NCBI GenBank assembly: GCA_050944685.1
Contig: JBMNRP010000024.1
Location: forward strand, 1-40,243
Direction of reading: 5' to 3'
DNA length: 40,243 bases
Source: CADBRN01 sp050944685
GTDB lineage: Bacteria; Bacillota; Clostridia; Lachnospirales; Lachnospiraceae
How positions within the stretch are numbered: position 1 is the stretch's first letter; each line of letters starts with the position of its first letter. Below are positions 31,964 to 40,243 of this stretch, one piece after another. The translations under genes were made by a program, and so were the position numbers. The notes under the pieces were generated by a model. The model was not told the origin of the DNA, made no database searches, and saw nothing but the letters and a program-made list of their open reading frames with translations.

Positions 31964-32809
31964 TCAGTCTGCGGCAGCATGCGGGCGGTCCAGCTCCGCG
32001 TGAGCTTTTCTGACCACTTCCGCCACATCATCCGAAGAAATAAAGCTGTCCGGTCCGGGAGCCTGCCCGGATTCTTCCGGTGCCTCCAGGTAAAGCAGAT
32101 ATTCGATATTCCCCTCCGGCCCTTTGATCGGGGAATAATCCAGACCGAGAACGCGGCAGGAAAGCGACCGGGCGCAGCCGATCACGGCAGCAATCACTTC
32201 CCCGTGAACCGCCGGATCCCGCACAACGCCCTTCTTTCCTACTTTTTCGCGTCCCGCCTCAAACTGGGGCTTGATCAGGCAGACAATCCTGCCTCCTCCC
32301 TCGATCAGCTTCAGCACGGCGGGAAGCACGATTTTCAGCGAGATAAACGAGACGTCGACAGAGACGAAGGACGGCCGGCGCGATATGGCGTCCGGCTGAA
32401 GGTAACGGATATTGGTTTTTTCCATGCAGACGACGCGCGGATCCTCGCGCAGCTTCCAGGCGAGCTGACCGCGTCCGACATCCACCGAATAAACGAGAGA
32501 CGCCCCGTTCTGAAGCATGCAGTCCGTAAATCCTCCCGTCGAGGCGCCGACGTCCATGCACACGCGGCCCGTCACATCGATCGAAAATACACCGATCGCT
32601 TTTTCCAGCTTCAGACCGCCGCGTCCCACGTAAGGAAGCGGATTCCCGCGATACTCGATCCGGGCCGTCTCATCAAAGCGCATCCCGGCTTTATCTTCTT
32701 TCTGTCCGTCGACGTAGATCTCCCCGGCCATGATCAGACGCTTCGCCTTGTCGCGGGCGTCCGCAAATCCACGGCGCATGACGAGCACGTCGAGACGTTC
32801 CCTGCTCAA
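31964..32809 (-). CDS. tlyA: TlyA family rRNA 2'-O-methyltransferase
   Basis: TlyA (formerly called hemolysin A) methylates riboses in rRNA; in mycobacteria it acts on both subunits. The 281-residue product has an N-terminal S4 RNA-binding domain (about 3-62, RLDVLVMRRGFADARDKAK) and an FtsJ-type SAM domain with MDVGASTGGFTDCML and SVDVSFISLKIVLPAVLKLI. TTG 32809 is chosen for family length; TTG 32818 has GGAGG only two bases away. It follows dxs, as in Bacillus (yqxC). A membrane-lytic role is not supported by the sequence. Confidence 0.93.
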   Translation of the reverse strand: MSRERLDVLVMRRGFADARDKAKRLIMAGEIYVDGQKEDKAGMRFDETARIEYRGNPLPYVGRGGLKLEKAIGVFSIDVTGRVCMDVGASTGGFTDCMLQNGASLVYSVDVGRGQLAWKLREDPRVVCMEKTNIRYLQPDAISRRPSFVSVDVSFISLKIVLPAVLKLIEGGGRIVCLIKPQFEAGREKVGKKGVVRDPAVHGEVIAAVIGCARSLSCRVLGLDYSPIKGPEGNIEYLLYLEAPEESGQAPGPDSFISSDDVAEVVRKAHAELDRPHAAAD

Positions 32810-32868
32810 TTTACGCAAAGCCTCCTTTACGCGGACCTGACCGGTCTCTTTTTCATCCGGCGTCCGCG

Positions 32869-34761
32869 TTATTCCGCTCCGGAAACCGGCGGATCCTCGT
32901 TTCCCTCCGGCGGCGTCTCTTCTGTCAGCGAGCGGAAAATCGACTCCGCGTCCAGACCGGCCTGCTCTCTCTGCCAGTCCACGCTGCCGTGTCCGATAAA
33001 CCGGTCCGGAATCGCAAAAATCTTCAGCTTCCTGTCCGGGTGCGCGCGATTCAGATAATCCATCACCTTCGTTCCGAATCCGCCCTCACGCGCATTTTCT
33101 TCAATCGTCACAAACGTATCATGGTCTTTTGCCAGATCATCGATCCGGTCCGTATCGAGCGGCTTCACAAACCGCATGTTGACCAGGGTCGCCTTTCGCC
33201 CGCATTTGTTCAGCTTTCTCAGCACATCGAGGCCGGTACGGACCATGGAGCCGATCGCCAGAATAGCGATCCCTCCGCCGCGCTCGATGATTTCCGACTT
33301 TCCGCACTCAATCGGGGCGCGCTGATAAGTCAGACCCCCGAATGCCTCGCCCTTCGGATACCGGATCGCGATCGGCCCGTCAAACTCGACGGCAAATTTC
33401 ATCATGTCCGAGAGCTCCCACAAATTCTTCGGAGCCATCACCGTCATGTTCGGCATCATCGACAGATAGGAGAGATCGTAGCACCCGTTGTGAGTCCTTC
33501 CGTCCGCCCCCACAAACCCGGAGTGGTCCAGAACAAAAATCACATGGAGGTTCTGCATGCACACGTCCTCCATGATCTGATCAAAGGCTCTCTGAAGGAA
33601 AGAGGAGTAAACCGCAACCACAGGCGTAAGCCCCCCGAGTGCAAGCCCTGCCGCAAATGTCACCGCGTGACCTTCCGCGATGCCGACATCGAAAAAGCGC
33701 TCCGGATACATATTGGCGAACCGCTTCAGCCCGGTCCCGCCGGCCATCGCGGCCGTCACGGCGACCACCCTGCTGTCGCGGCTTCCGAGTTTCGTCATGA
33801 TCGTGGCAAAAACGTCGGTGTAGGTAGGTGCCATTTCGTTCAGCGGAACGCCCGTCTCCGGGTCAAAAGGTCCCGTTCCGTGAAATCTCGAGGGATGACG
33901 GACCGCCGGCTCAAATCCCTTTCCTTTTTCGGTCAGCACATGAACGAGAACGGGTCCGTTGAAGGAGCGCGCCTCTCCGAGCACACGGATCAGCTGATCA
34001 ATATTGTGGCCGTCGACCGGTCCCAGATACGTGAATCCCATATTCTCGAAAAACATACCCGGAATCAGGATTTCCTTCAGACCGCTTTTCGCCTTGCGGA
34101 GTGCGGTGACCATGCGGTCTCCGACGACGGGAATTTTTTCCATGGCGGAAGAGATATCCATTTTCATGTTCGTGTAGGCGGCGGATGTTCTCACGCGTCC
34201 GAGATACTCCGACATGCCGCCGACGTTTTTGGAAATGGACATCTTGTTGTCGTTGAGCACCACCACAAAATTCGTTTTCAGCTGACCGGCATTATTCAGC
34301 GCCTCGTAGGCGAGTCCGCCGGTGGCGGATCCGTCTCCGATGACGGAAACAACGCCGTAATTCTGGTGCTGAATCTCACGGGCCCGCACGTAGCCGAGCC
34401 CCGCTGAGATCGACGTCGAGGAGTGACCCGTGTCAAAGCTGTCACAGGAACTCTCCGATCTTCTCGGGAATCCGCTGATTCCGTCCTTCTGGCGAAGCTT
34501 CGCGAATTCTTCTTTTCTTCCGGTCAGAATCTTGTGGGTATAGGACTGATGGCCGACGTCCCAGATAATTTTATCCCGCGGCAGCGTATAGATGCGGTGC
34601 AGTGCGATCGTCAGTTCCACCGTCCCCAGATTGGAGGCGAGATGGCCTCCTGTCCTGCTGACGGAATCAATCAGAAAGTTTCGGATCTCATCGGCCAGCA
34701 CAGGGAGATCCTCCTCGCGCAGTTTTTTTACATCATTTGGCTTATGAATCATTTCCAGCAT
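32869..34761 (-). CDS. dxs: 1-deoxy-D-xylulose-5-phosphate synthase
   Basis: First enzyme of the MEP isoprenoid pathway: condenses pyruvate and glyceraldehyde 3-phosphate with thiamin diphosphate. The 630-residue product has WDVGHQSYTHKILTGR, the ThDP-binding GDGSATGGLAYEALNNAG, the transketolase-type second domain with DVGIAEGHAVTFAAGLAL, and HSGFVGADGRTHNG. ATG 34761 (GGAG upstream) gives the usual length; an open frame to 34842 is not needed. ispA lies upstream, so the gene pair supplies prenyl precursors. Confidence 0.98.
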   Translation of the reverse strand: MLEMIHKPNDVKKLREEDLPVLADEIRNFLIDSVSRTGGHLASNLGTVELTIALHRIYTLPRDKIIWDVGHQSYTHKILTGRKEEFAKLRQKDGISGFPRRSESSCDSFDTGHSSTSISAGLGYVRAREIQHQNYGVVSVIGDGSATGGLAYEALNNAGQLKTNFVVVLNDNKMSISKNVGGMSEYLGRVRTSAAYTNMKMDISSAMEKIPVVGDRMVTALRKAKSGLKEILIPGMFFENMGFTYLGPVDGHNIDQLIRVLGEARSFNGPVLVHVLTEKGKGFEPAVRHPSRFHGTGPFDPETGVPLNEMAPTYTDVFATIMTKLGSRDSRVVAVTAAMAGGTGLKRFANMYPERFFDVGIAEGHAVTFAAGLALGGLTPVVAVYSSFLQRAFDQIMEDVCMQNLHVIFVLDHSGFVGADGRTHNGCYDLSYLSMMPNMTVMAPKNLWELSDMMKFAVEFDGPIAIRYPKGEAFGGLTYQRAPIECGKSEIIERGGGIAILAIGSMVRTGLDVLRKLNKCGRKATLVNMRFVKPLDTDRIDDLAKDHDTFVTIEENAREGGFGTKVMDYLNRAHPDRKLKIFAIPDRFIGHGSVDWQREQAGLDAESIFRSLTEETPPEGNEDPPVSGAE

Positions 34762-34878
34762 AAATGCCCAGCTCCTGCCAGTTTCCGGACGATTCGTCCG
34801 TTCCGGTTCAATCTTTGCCCCGCCCCTCTCATCCCGCGGCATTCTGCCCGGATGAACGCGTAAGACCGGTCTGTTTTC

Positions 34879-35826
34879 TCATTTTCTGCGTTCTGCCATC
34901 CTCTGCGTCAGCCAGATCAGGAACGACGAATCTCCCGGAAGTGTTTCCAGAAGATCAACCGCCTGGTCGGTCAGCATCCGGACCCGATCTTCTGCTCCAT
35001 CGATTCCGAAAAGAGTCACGTACGTCGTCTTCTCATTTTTTTCATCCGAGAAAACCGGCTTGCCCAGATCCTTTTCGTCCGCCGTCACATCCAGGATATC
35101 GTCCCGGATCTGAAACGCGAGCCCGATCCGGCTTCCGATGTCCTTCATGCAGAGGATTTCGCTCTTTCCGGCACCCGCCAGCACCGCTCCGATCTGGAGG
35201 GGCGCTTCAATCAGCCTCGAGGTCTTGTGCTCGTAGATAAAATCCAGTGTCTCACGGTCAATCTTCATCCGGTTCGACTTTTCATTTTCCACATCGACGC
35301 TCTGCCCGCCGAGCATTCCCCGGAATCCCGTGCTCTCCGCCAGAATCTTCAGCGCAAACACGATCCGCTCCGGCATGGATTCCCCGAAATCCGGCTTCGT
35401 ACCCCGGAGGCCGCTTCCGTAAAAAAAGGCCTGGAGCGCCGTCTCATAGGCATAGTTCAGCAGTGCATCGCCCGCGAGGACGCCCATCGCCTCTCCATAA
35501 ACCGCGTGTGTCGTCGGCTTTCCCCTGCGGAGACTGTCATTGTCAATCGCCGGCAGATCATCGTGAATCAGAGAATGCGTATGAATCATCTCGATCGCGG
35601 CCATAAACGGCTCCACCACGGCGGAGGTTCCCCCGAACAGACGGTACGTCTCATACATGAAAAGAGGACGGATCCGCTTGCCGCCCGCCTCCATGCTGTA
35701 CCGCATCGCATCGCAGATCCTCGACGCCTTTCCGGCGTGCTCCGGATCCGGCAGAAAGCGGAGAATAATATTCTGCACTTTGCCGGTTTTCTCTCTTAAT
35801 TCGTTTTCAAAATCACGTTCTTCCAT
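34879..35826 (-). CDS. ispA: Polyprenyl synthetase (farnesyl diphosphate synthase type)
   Basis: Condenses isopentenyl diphosphate with allylic diphosphates. The 315-residue product has the first aspartate-rich motif IHDDLPAIDND (Asp89, Asp90, Asp95), RRGKPTTH, GGQSVDVENEK, and the second motif QIRDDILD. The spacing of the first motif with two extra residues is typical of bacterial farnesyl diphosphate synthases. ATG 35826 has GAGG at 7 bases; a GTG two codons earlier is too close. It follows xseB by 25 bases. Chain length is inferred from the family. Confidence 0.95.
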   Translation of the reverse strand: MEERDFENELREKTGKVQNIILRFLPDPEHAGKASRICDAMRYSMEAGGKRIRPLFMYETYRLFGGTSAVVEPFMAAIEMIHTHSLIHDDLPAIDNDSLRRGKPTTHAVYGEAMGVLAGDALLNYAYETALQAFFYGSGLRGTKPDFGESMPERIVFALKILAESTGFRGMLGGQSVDVENEKSNRMKIDRETLDFIYEHKTSRLIEAPLQIGAVLAGAGKSEILCMKDIGSRIGLAFQIRDDILDVTADEKDLGKPVFSDEKNEKTTYVTLFGIDGAEDRVRMLTDQAVDLLETLPGDSSFLIWLTQRMAERRK

Positions 35827-35851
35827 TGTCACGCCTCAGCTCCATCCGGGA

Positions 35852-36193
35852 TCAGAATTCCTTCAGTGTCCCGTCGGCGCTGATCTCCATCATCTTTTTC
35901 TCCACCTGGTCGATTTTTCCGCTGCAGTATTTCAAAAGATTCATTCCCTCCTGATACAGACGGAACGACTCCTCAAGGGAAACGTCCTTTTCCTCGATCC
36001 GGGCGGCAATTTCATCCAGCCTTTTGAATGACTCATCAAGAGAAGGACCTTCTTTCGCCCCCTGCCCGTCTTCCGGATCGCCCGAAGCCGCCGGAACGTC
36101 CCCGGGACCGGCAGCCGTCTCATTCTCCCATGGAACATCCTCATCAAACGGCAAATTTTCCGGAAACCTTTCATCCTCGTAATTATGATCCAT
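35852..36193 (-). CDS. xseB: Exodeoxyribonuclease VII small subunit
   Basis: Partner of XseA in a single-strand exonuclease. The conserved helical domain is the C-terminal 65 residues (LDESFKRLDEIAARIEEKDV, LEESFRLYQEGMNLLKYC). It is preceded by about 48 acidic, Pro/Gly-rich residues; most XseB proteins are only 70-90 residues in total. GGAGG is 5 bases before the ATG, which has no equally good in-frame alternative. It lies 32 bases after xseA. Confidence 0.94.
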   Translation of the reverse strand: MDHNYEDERFPENLPFDEDVPWENETAAGPGDVPAASGDPEDGQGAKEGPSLDESFKRLDEIAARIEEKDVSLEESFRLYQEGMNLLKYCSGKIDQVEKKMMEISADGTLKEF

Positions 36194-36225
36194 ATTGTCC
36201 TCCTGCCTCTTCTGACGCCGCGCTC

Positions 36226-37650
36226 TTATGCCTCATCCGGAATATCCCGGCCGAAACGGCGCGTCTCTTTCACTTCCGCGTCAATTCTGCCGTCACGCAC
36301 ATAAACTCTCAAAAGGCTTCCCGCCTTCACATCGCTCACGCTGGTGACCGCCTTTCCGGAAACATCTTCGGTCCGGGCATACCCCTGGTTCAGCTTTGTG
36401 AGCGGGGAAAGCCCCTTCATCCGCTCGATCAGCATCTGAAGGCGGTGCCGCTTCTCGCGGACCACGGCCTCTTCCGCGATGGGAATTCCGGTTTTCAGAC
36501 GGTCCAGCCGGGCTCTGTACTCCTGAAAGACTTCCTTCATCTGCCGGTTCAGAGATTCCCGCATCCGTTCCAGATACATGCGGCTCTGGTAAACCGGCTC
36601 TCTGACACCGGCCGAAATCCGTCCGGAAACTGAGAGAAGCCTCGTCCGCTTCTCCCGGACCGTGTCCTGCATCCCGCGGGTCATGCGATCCGACATCCGA
36701 AGCAGCCGGGACTTCCGTTCCGCGATCTGGTTGCGGGGTGAAAACTCCGTCAGTTTCGCGGTTCTCTTCGCCACCTCTGACCGCGCGCTCTGGACCCTTG
36801 CGTCCATTCCCAGCTGCAGACGGCGGTACTCCTGTCCGATCCGATCCAGAACCGGCCGGATTTCCGTCACTGCGAGTTCCGCCGCAGCGGAAGGCGTCGG
36901 CGCGCGCCGGTCCGCAACGAAATCGACGATGGTAAAATCCGTCTCGTGTCCGACCGCCGAGATAACAGGCGTCGAGCACTGAAAGACAGCCTCGGCCACT
37001 TCTCGCTCGTTAAACGCCCACAGATCCTCGATCGAGCCGCCTCCGCGGCCGACGATGATGCAGTCAATGTCCGGCCGGTCCAGCGCACGGATTCCCCGGA
37101 CGATGCTCTCTTTCGCACCCCTGCCCTGAACAAGAGCCGGATATAAAATTAATTGAATATAGGGATTTCTGCGAAGCGCGATATTCCGGATATCCTGCAC
37201 GGCTGCCCCGGTCGGAGCGGTCACGATTCCGATCGTACGGGCGTACTTCGGAATGGGCTGCTTGTACATGGGATCAAACATGCCCATTTCTTCGAGCTCA
37301 CGCTTCAGCTTCAGGAATTGCTCATAGAGGGCGCCCGCCCCCTGACGTTCGATTTTTCTGGCATAGAGCTGGTAATTTCCGCCCTTTTTCCAGACCCCGA
37401 ACGAGCCCGTCACATCGACGCGATCGCCCTCCTGCATGTGGAAGAGGAGTCCGCTGCTCACCCGGGATTTAAACATGACGCAGGAAACGGCAGCTCCTGC
37501 GTCCTTTAAGGTAAAATAAATATGTCCGGATCCGTGATATTTGCAATTGCTCACTTCTCCCCGTACGGTCACCCGCGTCAGAAGAACGTCCTGTTCAAAC
37601 AGTCCGGAAATATAATCGGTCACCTGCGAGACCGTATAGACCTTATTCAC
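36226..37650 (-). CDS. xseA: Exodeoxyribonuclease VII large subunit
   Basis: Catalytic subunit of ExoVII, which degrades single-stranded DNA from both ends. The 474-residue product has an N-terminal OB-fold (about 1-100, VRGEVSNCKYHGSGHIYFTL), the catalytic core with IGIVTAPTGAAVQDI, VGRGGGSIEDLWAFNEREV and VGHETDFTIVDFVAD, a long coiled coil (about 280-420) and a short C-terminal segment. The start is GTG 37650 with GGAG at 8 bases. It follows nusB by 37 bases. Confidence 0.97.
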   Translation of the reverse strand: MNKVYTVSQVTDYISGLFEQDVLLTRVTVRGEVSNCKYHGSGHIYFTLKDAGAAVSCVMFKSRVSSGLLFHMQEGDRVDVTGSFGVWKKGGNYQLYARKIERQGAGALYEQFLKLKRELEEMGMFDPMYKQPIPKYARTIGIVTAPTGAAVQDIRNIALRRNPYIQLILYPALVQGRGAKESIVRGIRALDRPDIDCIIVGRGGGSIEDLWAFNEREVAEAVFQCSTPVISAVGHETDFTIVDFVADRRAPTPSAAAELAVTEIRPVLDRIGQEYRRLQLGMDARVQSARSEVAKRTAKLTEFSPRNQIAERKSRLLRMSDRMTRGMQDTVREKRTRLLSVSGRISAGVREPVYQSRMYLERMRESLNRQMKEVFQEYRARLDRLKTGIPIAEEAVVREKRHRLQMLIERMKGLSPLTKLNQGYARTEDVSGKAVTSVSDVKAGSLLRVYVRDGRIDAEVKETRRFGRDIPDEA

Positions 37651-37687
37651 ATCTGATTCTCCTTCAGGGAGACCCGCTCCGGAATAA

Positions 37688-38152
37688 TTACGACTGGATT
37701 TCCCGGGCTGCCCTGCCCAGAATCCCGTTTACAAAAGAAGCCGAATGCTCTCCGCCGTATTTTTTCGCCAGCTCGACCGCCTCATTGATCGCGACCCCCG
37801 TGGGAATTTCATCATCAAAACAAAGCTCATACACCGCGAGTCTGAGAATGCTGAGATCCGTTCCCGCCATTCTTTTGGTACTCCAGCCTTCGCTGATGCG
37901 GTTCAGCACCGCGTCCAGCTCCTCCTGATGTCCGATGATCCGGTCCGTTTTCTCCCGGATATAGGAAATATCCTCTTCTGATGGAGCGACATCCTGCACA
38001 TCAAAAAGACGTCCGTCCTTCAGTCCGTCCAGATAAAGCTCTCTTCTGGAAGAGACATCCTCCGGCGTCAGAAAACCGGGAAGAAAACGCTGATAAAACT
38101 GGTTCTCAAACAAAAGGATAAAAATTGTCTCGCGTATTTCACTGCGCTTCAT
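37688..38152 (-). CDS. nusB: Transcription antitermination factor NusB
   Basis: Binds boxA with NusE (S10) to support rRNA transcription. The 154-residue all-helical product has SEIRETIFILLFENQFYQRF, ILRLAVYELCFDDEIPTGV and AINEAVELAKKYGGEHSASFVNGILG (in two adjacent parts), the last being the family signature. ATG 38152 with GGAG at 8 bases is chosen over ATG 38170, which has no good site. It follows the Asp23 gene by 21 bases; asp23-nusB is the standard Firmicute order. Confidence 0.96.
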   Translation of the reverse strand: MKRSEIRETIFILLFENQFYQRFLPGFLTPEDVSSRRELYLDGLKDGRLFDVQDVAPSEEDISYIREKTDRIIGHQEELDAVLNRISEGWSTKRMAGTDLSILRLAVYELCFDDEIPTGVAINEAVELAKKYGGEHSASFVNGILGRAAREIQS

Positions 38153-38173
38153 GATTCTGTCTCCGATCATACG

Positions 38174-38551
38174 TTATTCCGCCTGATCCATCACGACCTC
38201 CGCGACGCTGATATTGACATCGGAGACCTTCAGTCCGGTCATATTTTCCAGGGCGGACTTCACACGCTCCTGCACCTGGCGGGTCACATCCGGGATGCTG
38301 TATCCGTACCGGATATAGATAATCGCACGGACGGAAGCGACGCCCTCCAGAACGTCCACCTTCACTCCGCGGAAAATCGTCTTTCTGCGGATGTGACCGA
38401 TCTTTTCATTTGTAATATTTCCTCCGAGGGCAGCGACTCCCTCTACTTCCGTGGCGGCCAGACCGACGATGCTTGCGAGAACATCCTCCGCGATCGCGAC
38501 CGTCCCTTTATTCTTATCGTCGTAGATGGTGACCATATTTTTATCCGCCAT
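38174..38551 (-). CDS. Asp23/Gls24 family envelope stress response protein
   Basis: A 125-residue Asp23-domain protein (YqhY type): VASIVGLAATEVEGVAALGG, GVASVRAIIYIRYGYSIPDV and ALENMTGLKVSDVNISVAEV. In Bacillus YqhY sits between accC and nusB and affects acetyl-CoA carboxylase; here prfC rather than acc genes is upstream. ATG 38551 (GGAG at 7 bases) is preferred over 38587. It follows a consensus promoter by about 100 bases and is the first gene of the series to recN. Confidence 0.95.
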   Translation of the reverse strand: MADKNMVTIYDDKNKGTVAIAEDVLASIVGLAATEVEGVAALGGNITNEKIGHIRRKTIFRGVKVDVLEGVASVRAIIYIRYGYSIPDVTRQVQERVKSALENMTGLKVSDVNISVAEVVMDQAE

Positions 38552-38653
38552 ATCACTTCTCCGTTCCGCCCCATTGCCGCGGGGCACTGACAGCCGGAAA
38601 CCGTTTTTACCTGCATCTGTTCCGCACCGGCTGCCGAAATTGTTACACAGGTG

Positions 38654-38683
38654 ATTATATCATAGAACAAGTACCGGATTCAA
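38654..38683 (-). promoter_or_regulatory. Sigma-A promoter of the asp23-nusB-to-recN series
   Basis: TTGAAT (38678-38683) and TATAAT (38654-38659, full consensus) are 18 bases apart. No terminator is seen after prfC, so read-through is also possible. Confidence 0.8.
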
Positions 38684-38724
38684 TCCGCATAATAAGTCCT
38701 GTTGACATAAATTGAATTTCATCA

Positions 38725-40243
38725 TCAGTTGCGGCTGAACTCCGCGAGCTTCAGATTTTCGTTCCGGTCCAGCGTCATTCCGATGCTCCACTCGTTGATG
38801 AAAAGCAGGAGCGGATGTTCGTGCATATCCTTGACGATCTTCATATCCGAAGTGCCCGAGATGGAATCGAGGTCAACCTCCTGATAGTTTTCGATCCAGC
38901 GGATATATTCATAAGGAAGCATTTCGAGACGGATCTCCACATTATATTCATTTTCAATGCGGAATTTCAGCACATCGAACTGCAGCACGCCGACCACGCC
39001 GACGATGATCTCTTCCATGCCGCCTTTTATTTCCTGGAATACCTGGATGGCTCCCTCCTGGGCGATCTGCCGGATTCCCTTGACGAACTGCTTGCGCTTC
39101 ATCGAATCGATCAGCGAGACTCTCGCAAAATGCTCGGGAGCAAAGGTGGGAATGCCCTCGAAGCGGAAATGACTGCCCGGCGCGCAGACCGTGTCCCCGA
39201 TCGCGAAGACGCCGGGGTCGAAAACCCCGATGATGTCACCCGCGTACGCCTCGGATACGACGTGCCTGTCGTCCGCCATCATCTGCTGCGGCTGTAACAG
39301 ACGCATCTTCTTGTTCCCCTGCACGTGGTAGACTTCGCGGTCCGCGTCAAACTTTCCGGAGCAGATCCGCATAAACGCGACGCGGTCGCGGTGATGGGCG
39401 TTCATATTGGCCTGAATCTTGAAGACAAAAGCGGAAAAATCATTTTTCACCGGATCGATGATCCCCTCATCCGACATTCTCGGAAGCGGTGACTCCGTCA
39501 TGGTCAGAAAATGCTTCAGAAATGTCTCGACTCCGAAGTTGGTGAGCGCGGACCCGAAAAATACCGGCGAGAGCCTTCCTTTGCTGACCGCCTCCTGATC
39601 GAATTCGGCGGAAGCCCCGTCCAGGAGTTCAATCTCTCCTTCCAGCGTCTCCTTCTGCTCTTCGGAAATCACATCCAGAAGGTGCGGATCGTCCAGTGCG
39701 ATCTCCTCCTCGACTCCCTCCCTGGTTCCCTTTTCGGTCCCGGCGAAGGTAAGCACCTTTTTCGTCTTCCTGTCATAGACGCCGCGAAATTTTTTTCCGG
39801 ACCCGATCGGCCAGTTGACCGGACAGGTCATGATGCCGAGCTCTTTTTCCACCTGATCTACGAGGTCAAACGTATCCCGGGCGTCACGGTCCAGCTTGTT
39901 GATGAAGGTGAAGACCGGAATGTGCCGCATCGCGCAGACCTTGAACAGTTTCCGCGTCTGCGCCTCGACGCCCTTGCCTCCGTCAATCACCATAACGGCG
40001 GAGTCTGCCGCCATCAGCGTCCGGTAGGTGTCCTCCGAAAAATCCTGGTGGCCCGGCGTGTCCAGTATGTTGATGCAGTACCCGTCATAGACAAACTGCA
40101 TGACCGACGACGTCACGGAAATTCCTCTTTTTTTCTCAATCTCCATCCAGTCCGAGACAGCGTGGCGGGCGGTCGCTTTTCCCTTGACCGAACCGGCCAG
40201 ATTGATCGCTCCGCCGTACAGCAGAAACTTCTCCGTCAAGGTC
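38725..40243 (-). CDS. prfC: Peptide chain release factor 3 (N-terminus beyond the window)
   Basis: A translational GTPase that recycles RF1/RF2 from ribosomes. The visible 506 codons begin inside the P-loop region (the frame continues as ...TLTEKFLLYGGAI to the edge), so about 20-30 N-terminal residues are missing. Present are SDWMEIEKKRGISVTSS, the G3 motif DTPGHQDFSEDTYRTLMAAD, the G4 NKLDRD, the beta-barrel domains and a C-terminus typical of RF3 (VVGVLQFDVLKFRIENEYNV). The reading frame is intact to the stop at 38725. The TTG at 40239 is not the true start. Confidence 0.97.
   Translation of the reverse strand, partial: TLTEKFLLYGGAINLAGSVKGKATARHAVSDWMEIEKKRGISVTSSVMQFVYDGYCINILDTPGHQDFSEDTYRTLMAADSAVMVIDGGKGVEAQTRKLFKVCAMRHIPVFTFINKLDRDARDTFDLVDQVEKELGIMTCPVNWPIGSGKKFRGVYDRKTKKVLTFAGTEKGTREGVEEEIALDDPHLLDVISEEQKETLEGEIELLDGASAEFDQEAVSKGRLSPVFFGSALTNFGVETFLKHFLTMTESPLPRMSDEGIIDPVKNDFSAFVFKIQANMNAHHRDRVAFMRICSGKFDADREVYHVQGNKKMRLLQPQQMMADDRHVVSEAYAGDIIGVFDPGVFAIGDTVCAPGSHFRFEGIPTFAPEHFARVSLIDSMKRKQFVKGIRQIAQEGAIQVFQEIKGGMEEIIVGVVGVLQFDVLKFRIENEYNVEIRLEMLPYEYIRWIENYQEVDLDSISGTSDMKIVKDMHEHPLLLFINEWSIGMTLDRNENLKLAEFSRN

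Noticed and set aside
1..40243. CRISPR arrays, tRNA or rRNA genes, insertion sequences, toxin-antitoxin or phage-defence genes
   Set aside because: I looked for repeats, transposase-like frames and RNA gene signatures and found none apart from the group II intron end.

Overview
This window is ordinary chromosomal DNA from a GC-rich member of the Clostridia, most likely a Lachnospiraceae-type Firmicute. The evidence is CodY, IreB, RNase J, YlbF, a CIRCE-controlled hrcA-grpE-dnaK-dnaJ locus, an Asp23-nusB-xseAB-ispA-dxs-tlyA-nadK-argR-recN cluster, sigma-A type promoters, strong GGAGG ribosome sites and frequent TTG/GTG starts. I found no tRNA, rRNA, CRISPR array or phage genes. Nearly all genes lie on the minus strand; the exceptions are an AraC regulator and an HPr-like gene. 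The only mobile DNA is the 5' end of a group II intron at the left edge.

Region by region, in plus-strand order. 1-124 is a group II intron end, inserted just after the codY terminator. 210-3231 holds codY and topA; a CodY-box-like palindrome sits at the codY promoter. 3409-5495 is a divergent pair, iolG (inositol dehydrogenase) and an AraC regulator, placed between topA and dprA. 5483-8002 is dprA and comM. 8240-12604 carries a U32 peptidase-family tRNA hydroxylase homologue, its partner trmR, a membrane MltG-like stub, a YlbF protein and RNase J. 12605-13098 is a 494-base non-coding stretch with a strong promoter, a candidate ~88-nt RNA ending in an intrinsic terminator, a second possible promoter and small upstream ORFs before RNase J. 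13099-15344 is ruvX, ireB and mtaB. 15740-15979 is the plus-strand HPr-like gene.

16056-21982 runs (in transcription order) rsmE, cysteine desulfurase, thiI, cobT, cobS and a CobC-like phosphatase. It links the sulfur supply for tRNA thiolation with the last steps of cobalamin assembly. 22078-28566 is hrcA-grpE-dnaK-dnaJ-prmA behind a consensus promoter and a perfect CIRCE. 28821-38551 is the long housekeeping cluster asp23-nusB-xseA-xseB-ispA-dxs-tlyA-nadK-argR-recN, ending in a strong terminator. prfC (release factor 3) is cut by the right edge.

No large undescribed system is present. The points most worth checking are small: the candidate RNA between ruvX and rnjA; an HPr-like protein without the PTS histidine but with the regulatory serine motif; a CobC-like enzyme lacking its second catalytic histidine; an inositol dehydrogenase with Asn for the catalytic Asp; an MltG homologue without its catalytic domain; and the probable CodY autoregulatory site. 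Start codons were chosen by ribosome-site spacing and family length. Statements about family residues come from memory of those families, not from a search.
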